DNA from: Methanosarcinales archaeon | GTDB taxonomy: Archaea; Halobacteriota; Methanosarcinia; Methanosarcinales; Methanocomedenaceae | Assembly: GCA_021108405.1 (NCBI GenBank) | Contig: JAIOQW010000028.1 | Span: 1 to 33,541 of the forward strand | DNA length: 33,541 bases | Reading direction: 5' to 3' | Part shown: positions 24,000 to 31,060 of the stretch, piece after piece | Layout: each line of letters opens with the position of its first letter | Position numbering within the stretch: position 1 is the first letter of the stretch | Notes under the pieces: generated by a model | Database searches by the model: none | The model's input: the letters and a program-made list of their open reading frames with translations, nothing else | What the model was told of the DNA's origin: nothing | Made by a program: the position numbers and the translations under genes

Positions 24000-25118
24000 T
24001 TGTTTGATATAATCCTGCGAAACCTAACTCAGCGAAAGATAAGAACAGGACTGACTATATCTGGCATAGGTCTTGGGATTTTCGCAGTGATCGTGATGGG
24101 AGGTATGTCAGAGAACTTTAACCAGACATTCGAGAAATCATTTTCACTAACAGCCGAAAAGATACGGGTTTTTAGTTCAGTAGGAGTATTCGGAGGTGGG
24201 GTGACAAATAGCAAAGTTGCAGAAGTACGAAAAGTACCTGGTGTAGAGGATGCATACGGAATGCTAATGGCACCATTAGAAGAAGGCGGAGGAATGAGTT
24301 TTGGTGGAAACCAGGTTACAGGTATCCGTCCCGAGAAATCCCAGGTTGCTTTGACACCAATCAAGGTTAAAGATGGCAGGTTCTTGATGAGAGGAGATAG
24401 GTACGTAACTGTCATAGGCAGCAGCATAGCCACACAATATAATATAGGGGTGGGAGACAAACTTGAAATAGAGGATAAGAATTTCACAGTAGTAGGAGTC
24501 CTGGAATATACCGGTAGTTTCTTTGATGCTAATGCAGCCATTCCTCTTGATATAGCCCAGGATATCTATGACATGGGCGATACGGTCTCTTTGATCTTTG
24601 CTCTTCCACAGGAAGGTGTGGACGGTGAGCTGCTTGCCAAAAGGATCAAACTCAGTGTGGACGGAGTAGATACACTCTCACCAGGCGAGTTGAAGAAGGA
24701 GGCAGAGCAGAATTTGAGGATATTCTCTGTCATCACTGTCAGTGCTGCCGTTCTGGCTGCTCTTATAGGGGGACTGAGTGTTATGAATACAATGCTCATG
24801 TCAGTAATGGAACGAACAAAGGAATTCGGGATATTAAAAGCCTTAGGGGCGCAGCAGCGCGATATTCTATTAATGACTGTAGGCGAAGCCTCTATAATGG
24901 GACTGATAGGTGGTTTATTGGGATTGGCCAGCGGTTGGGCGGTTATTTACGGAATGAACCTGTGGCTGGCCGACCAGGGCATCGTACTGTTCCTTATCAC
25001 TCCACGTCTTGTTGCTGTCGCCATGCTGTTCGCCATTTTGCTGGGTACAGCCTCTGGCATCTATCCGGCGATAAGAGCTACCAGGATGAGCCCTATGGAG
25101 GCCCTGCGCTATGAATGA
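24000..25118 (+). CDS. MacB/LolC-type ABC transporter permease
   Basis: About 373 residues. One N-terminal membrane segment (GLTISGIGLGIFAVIVMGG), a ~220-residue external MacB-like core domain (KIRVFSSVGVFGGG...), then three C-terminal membrane segments with the FtsX signature SVMERTKEFGILKALGAQQRDILLM, ending ATRMSPMEALRYE. Members move lipids, lipoproteins or peptides by pulling on external partners. The ORF track starts at the GTG at 23988, but AGGTGG at 23986-23991 points to the TTG at 24000, giving MFDIILRNLTQRKIRT, the usual family start. It overlaps the ATPase gene by eight bases. Confidence 0.9.
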   Translation: MFDIILRNLTQRKIRTGLTISGIGLGIFAVIVMGGMSENFNQTFEKSFSLTAEKIRVFSSVGVFGGGVTNSKVAEVRKVPGVEDAYGMLMAPLEEGGGMSFGGNQVTGIRPEKSQVALTPIKVKDGRFLMRGDRYVTVIGSSIATQYNIGVGDKLEIEDKNFTVVGVLEYTGSFFDANAAIPLDIAQDIYDMGDTVSLIFALPQEGVDGELLAKRIKLSVDGVDTLSPGELKKEAEQNLRIFSVITVSAAVLAALIGGLSVMNTMLMSVMERTKEFGILKALGAQQRDILLMTVGEASIMGLIGGLLGLASGWAVIYGMNLWLADQGIVLFLITPRLVAVAMLFAILLGTASGIYPAIRATRMSPMEALRYE

Positions 25119-25851
25119 TATGAGGAATAACAATGATGTGGGTGATATAAGTGATATAGATGATATGAGTGGAGATATTATATTAAAGACCAGGGACTTA
25201 AAAAAGACATTTATGCAGGGAAAGATACCTGTTCATGCACTGCGTGGAGTGGATATTGATATCAAGCGCAGTGAACTGGTAAGTATTGTCGGGCCTTCCG
25301 GTTCTGGAAAATCCACTATGCTCTCTATTATCGGTATGTTAGAAAAACCTACACAAGGAAAAGTATTCATTGACAACATCGAAGTAACAAAGGCTAAAAA
25401 TAAGGATATTCCAAAGTTGCGTCGTGAGAAGATCGGTTTCGTATTCCAGCACTTCAATCTGCTAAGTGTCCTGAGCGCTCTTGGTAATGTAGAGATCGCC
25501 ATGAGGTTTGCCAGAGTACCCAAGAAAAAACGCATGACCAGAGCTAAGGAAGTCCTTACTGAGATGGGGCTTGGCGACCGGCTGAAGCATAAACCTTCAG
25601 AACTTAGCGGCGGAGAACAGCAAAGAGTAAGTATTGCAAGAGCACTGGCAAACAGACCTGCCATCATACTGGCAGATGAACCAACCGGTGAAGTGGATAC
25701 CAAAACCCGCGAGCTGATCATTAATATCCTGCGAAGACTATCTGATCATGGTCAAACCGTGATTATAGTAACACACGACCCCTGGGTAGCAGAAAGAACG
25801 GACCGGACCATCAAACTGGTGGATGGAAAAATAGAAGATCTATTAAAGTGA
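25111..25851 (+). CDS. ABC transporter ATPase, MacB/LolD family
   Basis: 246 residues. Walker A GPSGSGKST near residue 61, the Q-loop FVFQHFNLL, the signature LSGGEQQRVSIARAL near 165, Walker B IILADEPTG near 188, and the H-loop IVTHD near 220. It has the LolD/MacB-type short length and no membrane domain. The first ~22 residues are an acidic, Asn/Asp-rich extension before DIILKTRDLKKTF, where the domain begins. It powers the permease coded just upstream. The cargo is not known; the PGF-CTERM neighbour suggests a cell-surface substrate. Confidence 0.93.
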   Translation: MNDMRNNNDVGDISDIDDMSGDIILKTRDLKKTFMQGKIPVHALRGVDIDIKRSELVSIVGPSGSGKSTMLSIIGMLEKPTQGKVFIDNIEVTKAKNKDIPKLRREKIGFVFQHFNLLSVLSALGNVEIAMRFARVPKKKRMTRAKEVLTEMGLGDRLKHKPSELSGGEQQRVSIARALANRPAIILADEPTGEVDTKTRELIINILRRLSDHGQTVIIVTHDPWVAERTDRTIKLVDGKIEDLLK

Positions 25852-25855
25852 CACG

Positions 25856-26497
25856 ATGGTTTGCCTGATCCTCCCCACAAAGAATGAAGAAGCCTGTATA
25901 GGCGCTACAATAGAGCGGATCAGGGAGATATGCAGCCATTTGCGTATAGTAGTTGTAGACGGAAATTCTACAGATAGGACTGTTGAGATTGCCAGTCAGC
26001 TAGACGTTGAGGTTATCTTTGATAGCGGCCTGGGAAAAGGCGAAGCCTTACGAAGTGCTTTTAATTATGTTGAGGATGATGTGGTATTCTTGGATGTGGA
26101 TGGTACATATCCAATTGAACTAATTCCTGAATTTATCAAAGCTCTTGATAAATATGATCTGGTTGTAGGTGAAAGAGTAGAATTCACAGGAGATTCCCTG
26201 CCAAAAATTTTTCTTATTGGAGATGCTCTATCCAGAGGATTATTCCATTTGCTTTATTCCAAAAAAGTGGATAACCTATCAGGAATGCGGGCAATAGGAA
26301 AACAAGCCATACACAATATGTCCCTGGAATCGGATGGTTTCGGAATAGAGACCGAGATCACTGCAAAGGCTGTGCGGATGGGACTTGGAATAACAAAAAT
26401 ACCTATAATTTACAGGGCACGTACTGGTGGTTCCAAGTTCAGGCCGATACACGATGGTATGGTTGTCCTGGGAGCATTGATCAGGTATAGGTTGTAA
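25856..26497 (+). CDS. family 2 glycosyltransferase, DPM1-like
   Basis: 213 residues. GT-A fold with LILPTKNEEACIGATIERI at the start, VVVDGNSTDRTVEIA near residue 33, and DVDGTYP, the metal-binding DxD. The set resembles dolichyl-phosphate mannose or glucose synthases without a membrane anchor. SGMRAIGKQA and FGIETEITAKAVRMGLGITKIPIIYRAR continue the family pattern. It likely makes a lipid-linked sugar for glycosylation of surface proteins or lipids. It follows the ATPase gene by four bases and ends the operon, convergent with ftsY with one base between. Confidence 0.87.
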   Translation: MVCLILPTKNEEACIGATIERIREICSHLRIVVVDGNSTDRTVEIASQLDVEVIFDSGLGKGEALRSAFNYVEDDVVFLDVDGTYPIELIPEFIKALDKYDLVVGERVEFTGDSLPKIFLIGDALSRGLFHLLYSKKVDNLSGMRAIGKQAIHNMSLESDGFGIETEITAKAVRMGLGITKIPIIYRARTGGSKFRPIHDGMVVLGALIRYRL

Positions 26498-26498
26498 T

Positions 26499-27566
26499 TT
26501 ACTCAAATAATCTATCAACCAGCCATTCAGGGTCAAATTTGATAATATCATCATATTCCTGGCCCACGCCCAGGAACAGTATAGGTTTGCCGGTAGTGTG
26601 TGCAATGGAAATAGCTGCACCCCCTTTGGAATCGGCATCAGCTTTTGTCAGTATAGTGCCGTTTATAGGTACTGTTTGGTTGAAAATATTTGCTCTCTCT
26701 ACCGCATCATTACCGGCAATAGCCTCATCTACAAATATTACAAGATCGGGTGGAGCCACTCTACATATCTTCTTCATCTGGTCCATCAGGTTGATATTCG
26801 TATGCATCCTGCCTGCTGTATCTGCCAGTACAACATCTTTATGTCTGGCTTTAGCATATTCTACAGCATCAAACACTACTGCAGCAGGGTCTCCGCTTTC
26901 CTTATGTTTTATTATCTTCGTACCAAGATTGTCTGCATGACGCTCTAATTGGTCAATAGCACCTGCCCGGAAGGTATCGGCAGCAGCCATTACTACTGAG
27001 TATCCACTATTTTGAAGATAATTTGTTATTTTGGATATAGTCGTTGTCTTTCCAGTACCATTGACACCTACAAATGCTATGGTGACAGGCTTATTAGCAT
27101 TTTCGATGAATTCATCAAAATCAAGTTTTTCCACACTCAATACATTGATCAAGGCCTCTCTTAAGGTTTGCTCAACAAGGTCTGTCTTATTCTGTCTGAT
27201 CTTTAGTCTGTTTCCCTTAAGTTGCGTTTTTACATATTCTACGATCTCTTCTGCTACCTGGAGGGCTACATCACTTTCAAGCAATGCCATTTCCAGATCC
27301 CATAAGGGTCCTTCCAGTTTCTTATCATCAATAATGAACTCTCGATCGATTAATAGAGCCTTTGCCTTCTTTCCAATCCCTACAGACTCTGGTTTTGTTT
27401 TTTTGTTTTTTTGTTTTTTTGATTCCTTCTTTAGTTCATCCTTTGTCTTATCATTAACAGGCTCTATTTGTTCTGCGTTGTCAGGATTATGTTTAACCTG
27501 TCGGTCGAGTACATTTCCTAAAGAAGATTTAATATTCCCAAGTTTGTCTTTTAAATTATTAAACAT
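26499..27566 (-). CDS. ftsY: SRP receptor GTPase FtsY
   Basis: FtsY receives ribosome-SRP complexes at the membrane. 355 residues with a charged linker (residues ~20-60, DRQVKHNPDN...KKESKKQKNKKTKPE), then the helical N domain and the GTPase G domain: GVNGTGKTT at 167-175, DTFRAGAIDQL near 197, DTAGR at 249-253, TKAD at 307-310 and GVGQEYDDI near the end. The linker is encoded by an imperfect (TTTTTTTG)3 tract on the plus strand. The order LX, prefoldin alpha, ftsY is a common archaeal arrangement. It begins nine bases after the prefoldin stop. Confidence 0.95.
   Translation of the reverse strand: MFNNLKDKLGNIKSSLGNVLDRQVKHNPDNAEQIEPVNDKTKDELKKESKKQKNKKTKPESVGIGKKAKALLIDREFIIDDKKLEGPLWDLEMALLESDVALQVAEEIVEYVKTQLKGNRLKIRQNKTDLVEQTLREALINVLSVEKLDFDEFIENANKPVTIAFVGVNGTGKTTTISKITNYLQNSGYSVVMAAADTFRAGAIDQLERHADNLGTKIIKHKESGDPAAVVFDAVEYAKARHKDVVLADTAGRMHTNINLMDQMKKICRVAPPDLVIFVDEAIAGNDAVERANIFNQTVPINGTILTKADADSKGGAAISIAHTTGKPILFLGVGQEYDDIIKFDPEWLVDRLFE
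27398..27421 (-). repeat. poly-A/C tract in the ftsY linker
   Basis: On the plus strand the sequence GTTTTTTTGTTTTTTTGTTTTTTTG repeats an 8-base unit three times. It codes for KKQKNKKTK in the FtsY linker. Eight-base units are not a multiple of three, so gain or loss of one would shift the frame. Confidence 0.6.
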
Positions 27567-27575
27567 CTATGTGCC

Positions 27576-28052
27576 CTACATAGGAATCTGTTGTTGTTGT
27601 TGCTGCTGCATTTGTATTTGCTGTTTTTGTTTATCTGCAACTGAAGATACTATAGCTTCGATCTCTTTCATTTTAGCTACCAGTTCATTCAGGTCAGTTT
27701 GTAATTTTTCGTGAAATTTAGTAAGCTCTTCTTTTCGAGCTATTAAATTCTCCCTTGCCTCATCTAAATTTTTTTCAACATTGACACCCGCACCTATTTC
27801 GATGATCACTTTATCAGCTTTGATGATCTTTGCCATAATATTGGCACCTGACCCTATTGGGATTAACATCTCATGTTCTTCTTCAATACCTTCTAATTCA
27901 GTGATAGTATAGATGGCTTTATTACAATCATCTATGGATGCTTTGACCAGATTTATCTGCTGGGCTATGGCCTGGGCCTGATATTCCATTTGTTGATGCG
28001 AAACAGCCATTTTCTGGATATCTTCTTCTGATAGATTTTGATCAGATGTCAA
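27576..28052 (-). CDS. pfdA: prefoldin alpha subunit
   Basis: 158 residues. Two long coiled-coil arms (NLSEEDIQKMAVSHQQMEYQAQAIAQQINLVKASIDDCNKAI and LDEARENLIARKEELTKFHEKLQTDLNELVAKMKEIEAIV) surround the beta hairpins (MLIPIGSGANIMAKIIKADKVIIEIGAGVNVEK). It joins beta subunits in the jellyfish-shaped chaperone that hands unfolded protein to the thermosome. The start is TTG at 28052, supported by AAGGAG nine bases upstream, which overlaps the end of the LX gene. The C terminus is a glutamine tract (QQIQMQQQQQQQIPM) encoded by CAG/CAA codons. Confidence 0.93.
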   Translation of the reverse strand: MTSDQNLSEEDIQKMAVSHQQMEYQAQAIAQQINLVKASIDDCNKAIYTITELEGIEEEHEMLIPIGSGANIMAKIIKADKVIIEIGAGVNVEKNLDEARENLIARKEELTKFHEKLQTDLNELVAKMKEIEAIVSSVADKQKQQIQMQQQQQQQIPM

Positions 28053-28058
28053 AAAACT

Positions 28059-28235
28059 TCACTCCTTAATAATGGACTCAAGTTTGATCAAATTACGTTT
28101 TAGACCGTGTTCACTCCCAATAAGAGAATACACTTTTTCCCTGGCATTAGATTCATTCTGACTGGTTATTGTTTTGGTGAAGTGTTCCCATGAATGTCCT
28201 GCTTTAAAAGTACCTGATATAATAAATTGCTGCAT
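28059..28235 (-). CDS. rplX: ribosomal protein LX (L18Ae/L20a)
   Basis: 58 residues: MQQFIISGTFKAGHSWEHFTKTITSQNESNAREKVYSLIGSEHGLKRNLIKLESIIKE. FIISGTFKAG and the REKVYSLIGSEHGLKRN segment match the archaeal LX family of the large ribosomal subunit. The gene is missing from the ORF track because it is short. The ATG at 28235 follows AAGGAG nine bases upstream. Its stop overlaps the Shine-Dalgarno site of the prefoldin gene. It leads the operon with prefoldin alpha and ftsY. Confidence 0.9.
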   Translation of the reverse strand: MQQFIISGTFKAGHSWEHFTKTITSQNESNAREKVYSLIGSEHGLKRNLIKLESIIKE

Positions 28236-28260
28236 ATATTTAATCTCCTTAGTAAATCTG

Positions 28261-28290
28261 ATAATAATATTAATAATAATATTAATAATG
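28261..28290. repeat. AT-rich 12-bp tandem repeat before LX
   Basis: AATAATATTAAT occurs twice in tandem with a further partial copy, upstream of the LX operon. It is very AT-rich and probably part of its promoter region. Confidence 0.4.
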
Positions 28291-28349
28291 TTTCTTTGTA
28301 AGAATGTATCTTAAATCTCTTTTGCTGGTTAAATAGTTTATTCAACCTA

Positions 28350-29300
28350 TTACATATTCAGTTCTTCTTTAAGTTCCCCAAGAGTGGCTATGCGTTCGGC
28401 AAAGGCATTATGGGTATGGATACTTTCTTCATTTATCTGTTTGATGGTTATAATAGAGTCGTCCGGTAGGTATGAAAATTCCATTACTATCTTCTTTGCC
28501 ATTGTTCGTACACAATCCTCTACGAACTTGGGGTTCTTGTGGGCAGTTTCTACCAGTTGAGCTTCATCATTGCGTTTAAGTAATTCATAAATACTGGAAC
28601 TCATGGATTCTTCAATTATCTTAATGATCTTATCAATTGAGACTTTATTGACAGTAGAAACCTCTATAGTTATAATCCCTCTCCCTCGCTGGTTATGTGT
28701 AACAGTAGGGACAACTTTTAAAAATTTATAAATTGTCTCGATATCTACATTCAATTTCTTCAATTCTGCAATAGCCTTATCCCTCGATATCTCCTGTGCA
28801 CATGGACAGGCTGTTATACCTATTACCTCTGCACCAACCATTTTCTTAACTAGTATATTTCCATTGTTCTTCCGCTGTGCTGTGGCTTCTGCGAAGATAT
28901 CTACAACCTGCTGGCATTTCACTTTATTTACAGGAGTAATACGTCTAACAATATATTCGCTGTTCATTATGACCTCTGCCCTTGTGGCATATTCATGCCT
29001 TTTCAGTAGTCTTCGCGCAACTTCACTACATAGCTCTTCTATTTCCCATACAGGTGAAGTAATGGATTCATCAATGACTTCATCAATAGCTTCAAAATTA
29101 CGGGACAAATTTGCACCTTTGCGATCTGAAGGAAGATCAACAAATATGTCAAAATTTGATATTAAAATTATGGGTCGTTTCTCTGCCCGGGACACTTCAA
29201 CAAGTTTCTTCACACCAGTTACACCAACTCTCGTAAGTGTAATAGATATATCAGGTCTATTAGCCTGCACATCAGGTAAATGTATTAAGGGTATATCCAT
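28350..29300 (-). CDS. mptA: GTP cyclohydrolase MptA (FolE2 family)
   Basis: MptA opens GTP to give 7,8-dihydro-D-neopterin 2',3'-cyclic phosphate, the first step of methanopterin synthesis, and needs Fe(II). 316 residues with the family start [29 protein letters not shown]. The metal-site region is [14 protein letters not shown], and [15 protein letters not shown] and [18 protein letters not shown] are conserved. The length is typical. The pathway marks a methanogen, methanotroph or related archaeon. It lies between the coiled-coil pair and the LX operon on the same strand, with gaps of about 45 and 115 bases. Confidence 0.93.
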   Translation of the reverse strand: MDIPLIHLPDVQANRPDISITLTRVGVTGVKKLVEVSRAEKRPIILISNFDIFVDLPSDRKGANLSRNFEAIDEVIDESITSPVWEIEELCSEVARRLLKRHEYATRAEVIMNSEYIVRRITPVNKVKCQQVVDIFAEATAQRKNNGNILVKKMVGAEVIGITACPCAQEISRDKAIAELKKLNVDIETIYKFLKVVPTVTHNQRGRGIITIEVSTVNKVSIDKIIKIIEESMSSSIYELLKRNDEAQLVETAHKNPKFVEDCVRTMAKKIVMEFSYLPDDSIITIKQINEESIHTHNAFAERIATLGELKEELNM

Positions 29301-29343
29301 CTGACCATCTCAATGGCATCATTATATTTCTTAAAGATAATGT

Positions 29344-30273
29344 TTACGATTCTTTTTCGAACTTTATCTCATCGTTTTCCATCAACAATCTTAGATCTTC
29401 TAAACTCATCCGACCTGACTTGTTAAACTTTTCCTTTGCTTCTATTCGTTTTTTATCTTCTTTTGTCTTATCTTTAACAAGCTGGATCTCTGACAGACGA
29501 TCAAGATAAATAGTAAGTTCCTCTCGAATACCAGAGAGACTTTTCTTTAATACATCAATTTTATCTTTAATAGGGCGTGTAATCTTATAGGTCTCTACAA
29601 GACGTCGATGGTATTCATCGGATTGTTTTTTAAACTCATCTACTTCATTAAAAAACTCTAACATTTTCACATGATTTTCTTGTGATTCACTGGCCAGGTC
29701 GCGGATCAAAGCACTAATGGTATCAAGGTCGCCTTTGAATTCATTTACTTTTCCGTATACATCACCCATTTCATTATGTATAATATTGGCTTTGTATATA
29801 GCCTTAAGTCGATCACCTAATTCGTGTAAACTTTCAAATAGTGATTGCTCATACTCAAGAGGAATGTCAATAGTAGAAAACTTATCCAGTTGATCCTTAT
29901 ATGCCTTATTAAGAAATTCAATACGTCCTCTGGCTATCTTATTCAGGTCATCACGTTTTTTTTTCAATTCACTTATTTTATCTGTATAGGTATTCTGATG
30001 ACTTAACATCTCATTTCTTTGCTGTTTCAATTCAGCGATCTTCTTATTAACCTCATCTCGTTTATTCCGATACTCCATTGCAGTCACGCGCAGGTCTTTT
30101 ACACGCTTGTTGAGTTCATCACGTTTGTCCCTGAGTTCATTTGTACCTTTATTATGAAGATTCATCTCTTTGAACAGACCCTTGATCTCCCGGTCTTTGG
30201 AATCGATTTGCTGTCTTAAAAAATTTATCTTGTGTTTTAATTCACTTTCAGAGAGATTTGATATATCATTCAT
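29344..30273 (-). CDS. coiled-coil protein, COG1340 type
   Basis: 309 residues, nearly all one coiled coil: repeated stretches such as NELRDKRDELNKRVKDLRVTAMEYRNKRDEVNKKIAELKQQRNEML and EFKKQSDEYHRRLVETYKITRPIKDKIDVLKKSLSGIREELTIYLDRL. The C-terminal KEKFNKSGRMSLEDLRLLMEND is typical of a conserved archaeal coiled-coil family (COG1340) of unknown function. There is no membrane segment or catalytic motif. It overlaps the preceding coiled-coil gene by eight bases, so the two proteins are probably made together and may interact. AGGGGG precedes the start. Confidence 0.8.
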   Translation of the reverse strand: MNDISNLSESELKHKINFLRQQIDSKDREIKGLFKEMNLHNKGTNELRDKRDELNKRVKDLRVTAMEYRNKRDEVNKKIAELKQQRNEMLSHQNTYTDKISELKKKRDDLNKIARGRIEFLNKAYKDQLDKFSTIDIPLEYEQSLFESLHELGDRLKAIYKANIIHNEMGDVYGKVNEFKGDLDTISALIRDLASESQENHVKMLEFFNEVDEFKKQSDEYHRRLVETYKITRPIKDKIDVLKKSLSGIREELTIYLDRLSEIQLVKDKTKEDKKRIEAKEKFNKSGRMSLEDLRLLMENDEIKFEKES

Positions 30274-30943
30274 GTTTTATACCCCCTGATCTCATTTTTC
30301 CCCAGTAATCCAAAGCATCCGTATGAAGCTTTATTCTGCGATTTAACCAGTCACGACGAGGTTCAAGCTCTTCATATTCCTGTTTAAGTGAATCGGATTC
30401 ATTTTTCTGGCCTTTGGGGGCAGACTCTATTTCTTCAAGTTCTTGTTGGGCCATCCTGGCAGTTTCCAGCAGGTCAATGACCGAAGATCCAATCAACTTT
30501 CCTTCAGTATTGGTATCCGGAATTATTTCCTCTATTTCCTTTATCAATGTCACAATCCTATCAATATGACTATATTCGTCATTAGAAGAAATATTGGTAT
30601 TTTGCAGTTTATTTAAAATATTATTAATTTCATCCGTTGTAGGCTTGATTTGGTTGCTGTCTTTGATTATAATAATCAGTTTTTCATATAGTTTCTTAAC
30701 TTGATGATAAAGTTGGTGACGTTTTTCCCTGAGTACAATAATTCGTGATTCCAGTGCTTCCAGTTCTTTTACAATACGCTGATGACTGGAACGACCGGTG
30801 TCGATCTTTTCATCCAATACATGAAGCTCATCGCTATAGTCTTTAATAAACTTTTCGTGTTTTATATTAACGAGTTCTAATAGTTGCTCATCATTTAGTA
30901 TTGTAACTGGAGTGGTATTTATATCGTTTTCGATATTTTGCAA
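30266..30943 (-). CDS. second coiled-coil protein, translationally coupled
   Basis: About 225 residues from the TTG at 30943, preceded by GGAGG eleven bases upstream. The ORF track extends to 31075 but would overlap the divergent U32 gene and begins with a poor leader. The protein is largely coiled coil (VKELEALESRIIVLREKRHQLYHQVKKLYEKL, ETARMAQQELEEIES). Its C-terminal block EELEPRRDWLNRRIKLHTDALDYWGKMRSGG is well conserved-looking. The two coiled-coil genes overlap by eight bases. I do not recognise a named family; it could be a partner of the COG1340 protein. Confidence 0.7.
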   Translation of the reverse strand: MQNIENDINTTPVTILNDEQLLELVNIKHEKFIKDYSDELHVLDEKIDTGRSSHQRIVKELEALESRIIVLREKRHQLYHQVKKLYEKLIIIIKDSNQIKPTTDEINNILNKLQNTNISSNDEYSHIDRIVTLIKEIEEIIPDTNTEGKLIGSSVIDLLETARMAQQELEEIESAPKGQKNESDSLKQEYEELEPRRDWLNRRIKLHTDALDYWGKMRSGGIKHE

Positions 30944-31060
30944 TGTAGAATATTCCTCCAATGTATAAGTTAATAAGAATTCAGATATATAGTTTTTTCC
31001 AATTATTGATATTATCAAAAGATTTAATTCGATTTGTTCAAATATCGTATGCTTATAAGA

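Noticed and set aside
27031-27714. Plus-strand ORF of 227 residues with Cys/Phe-rich translation
   Set aside because: Antisense of ftsY and prefoldin; the low-complexity residues come from the poly-A and CAG tracts.
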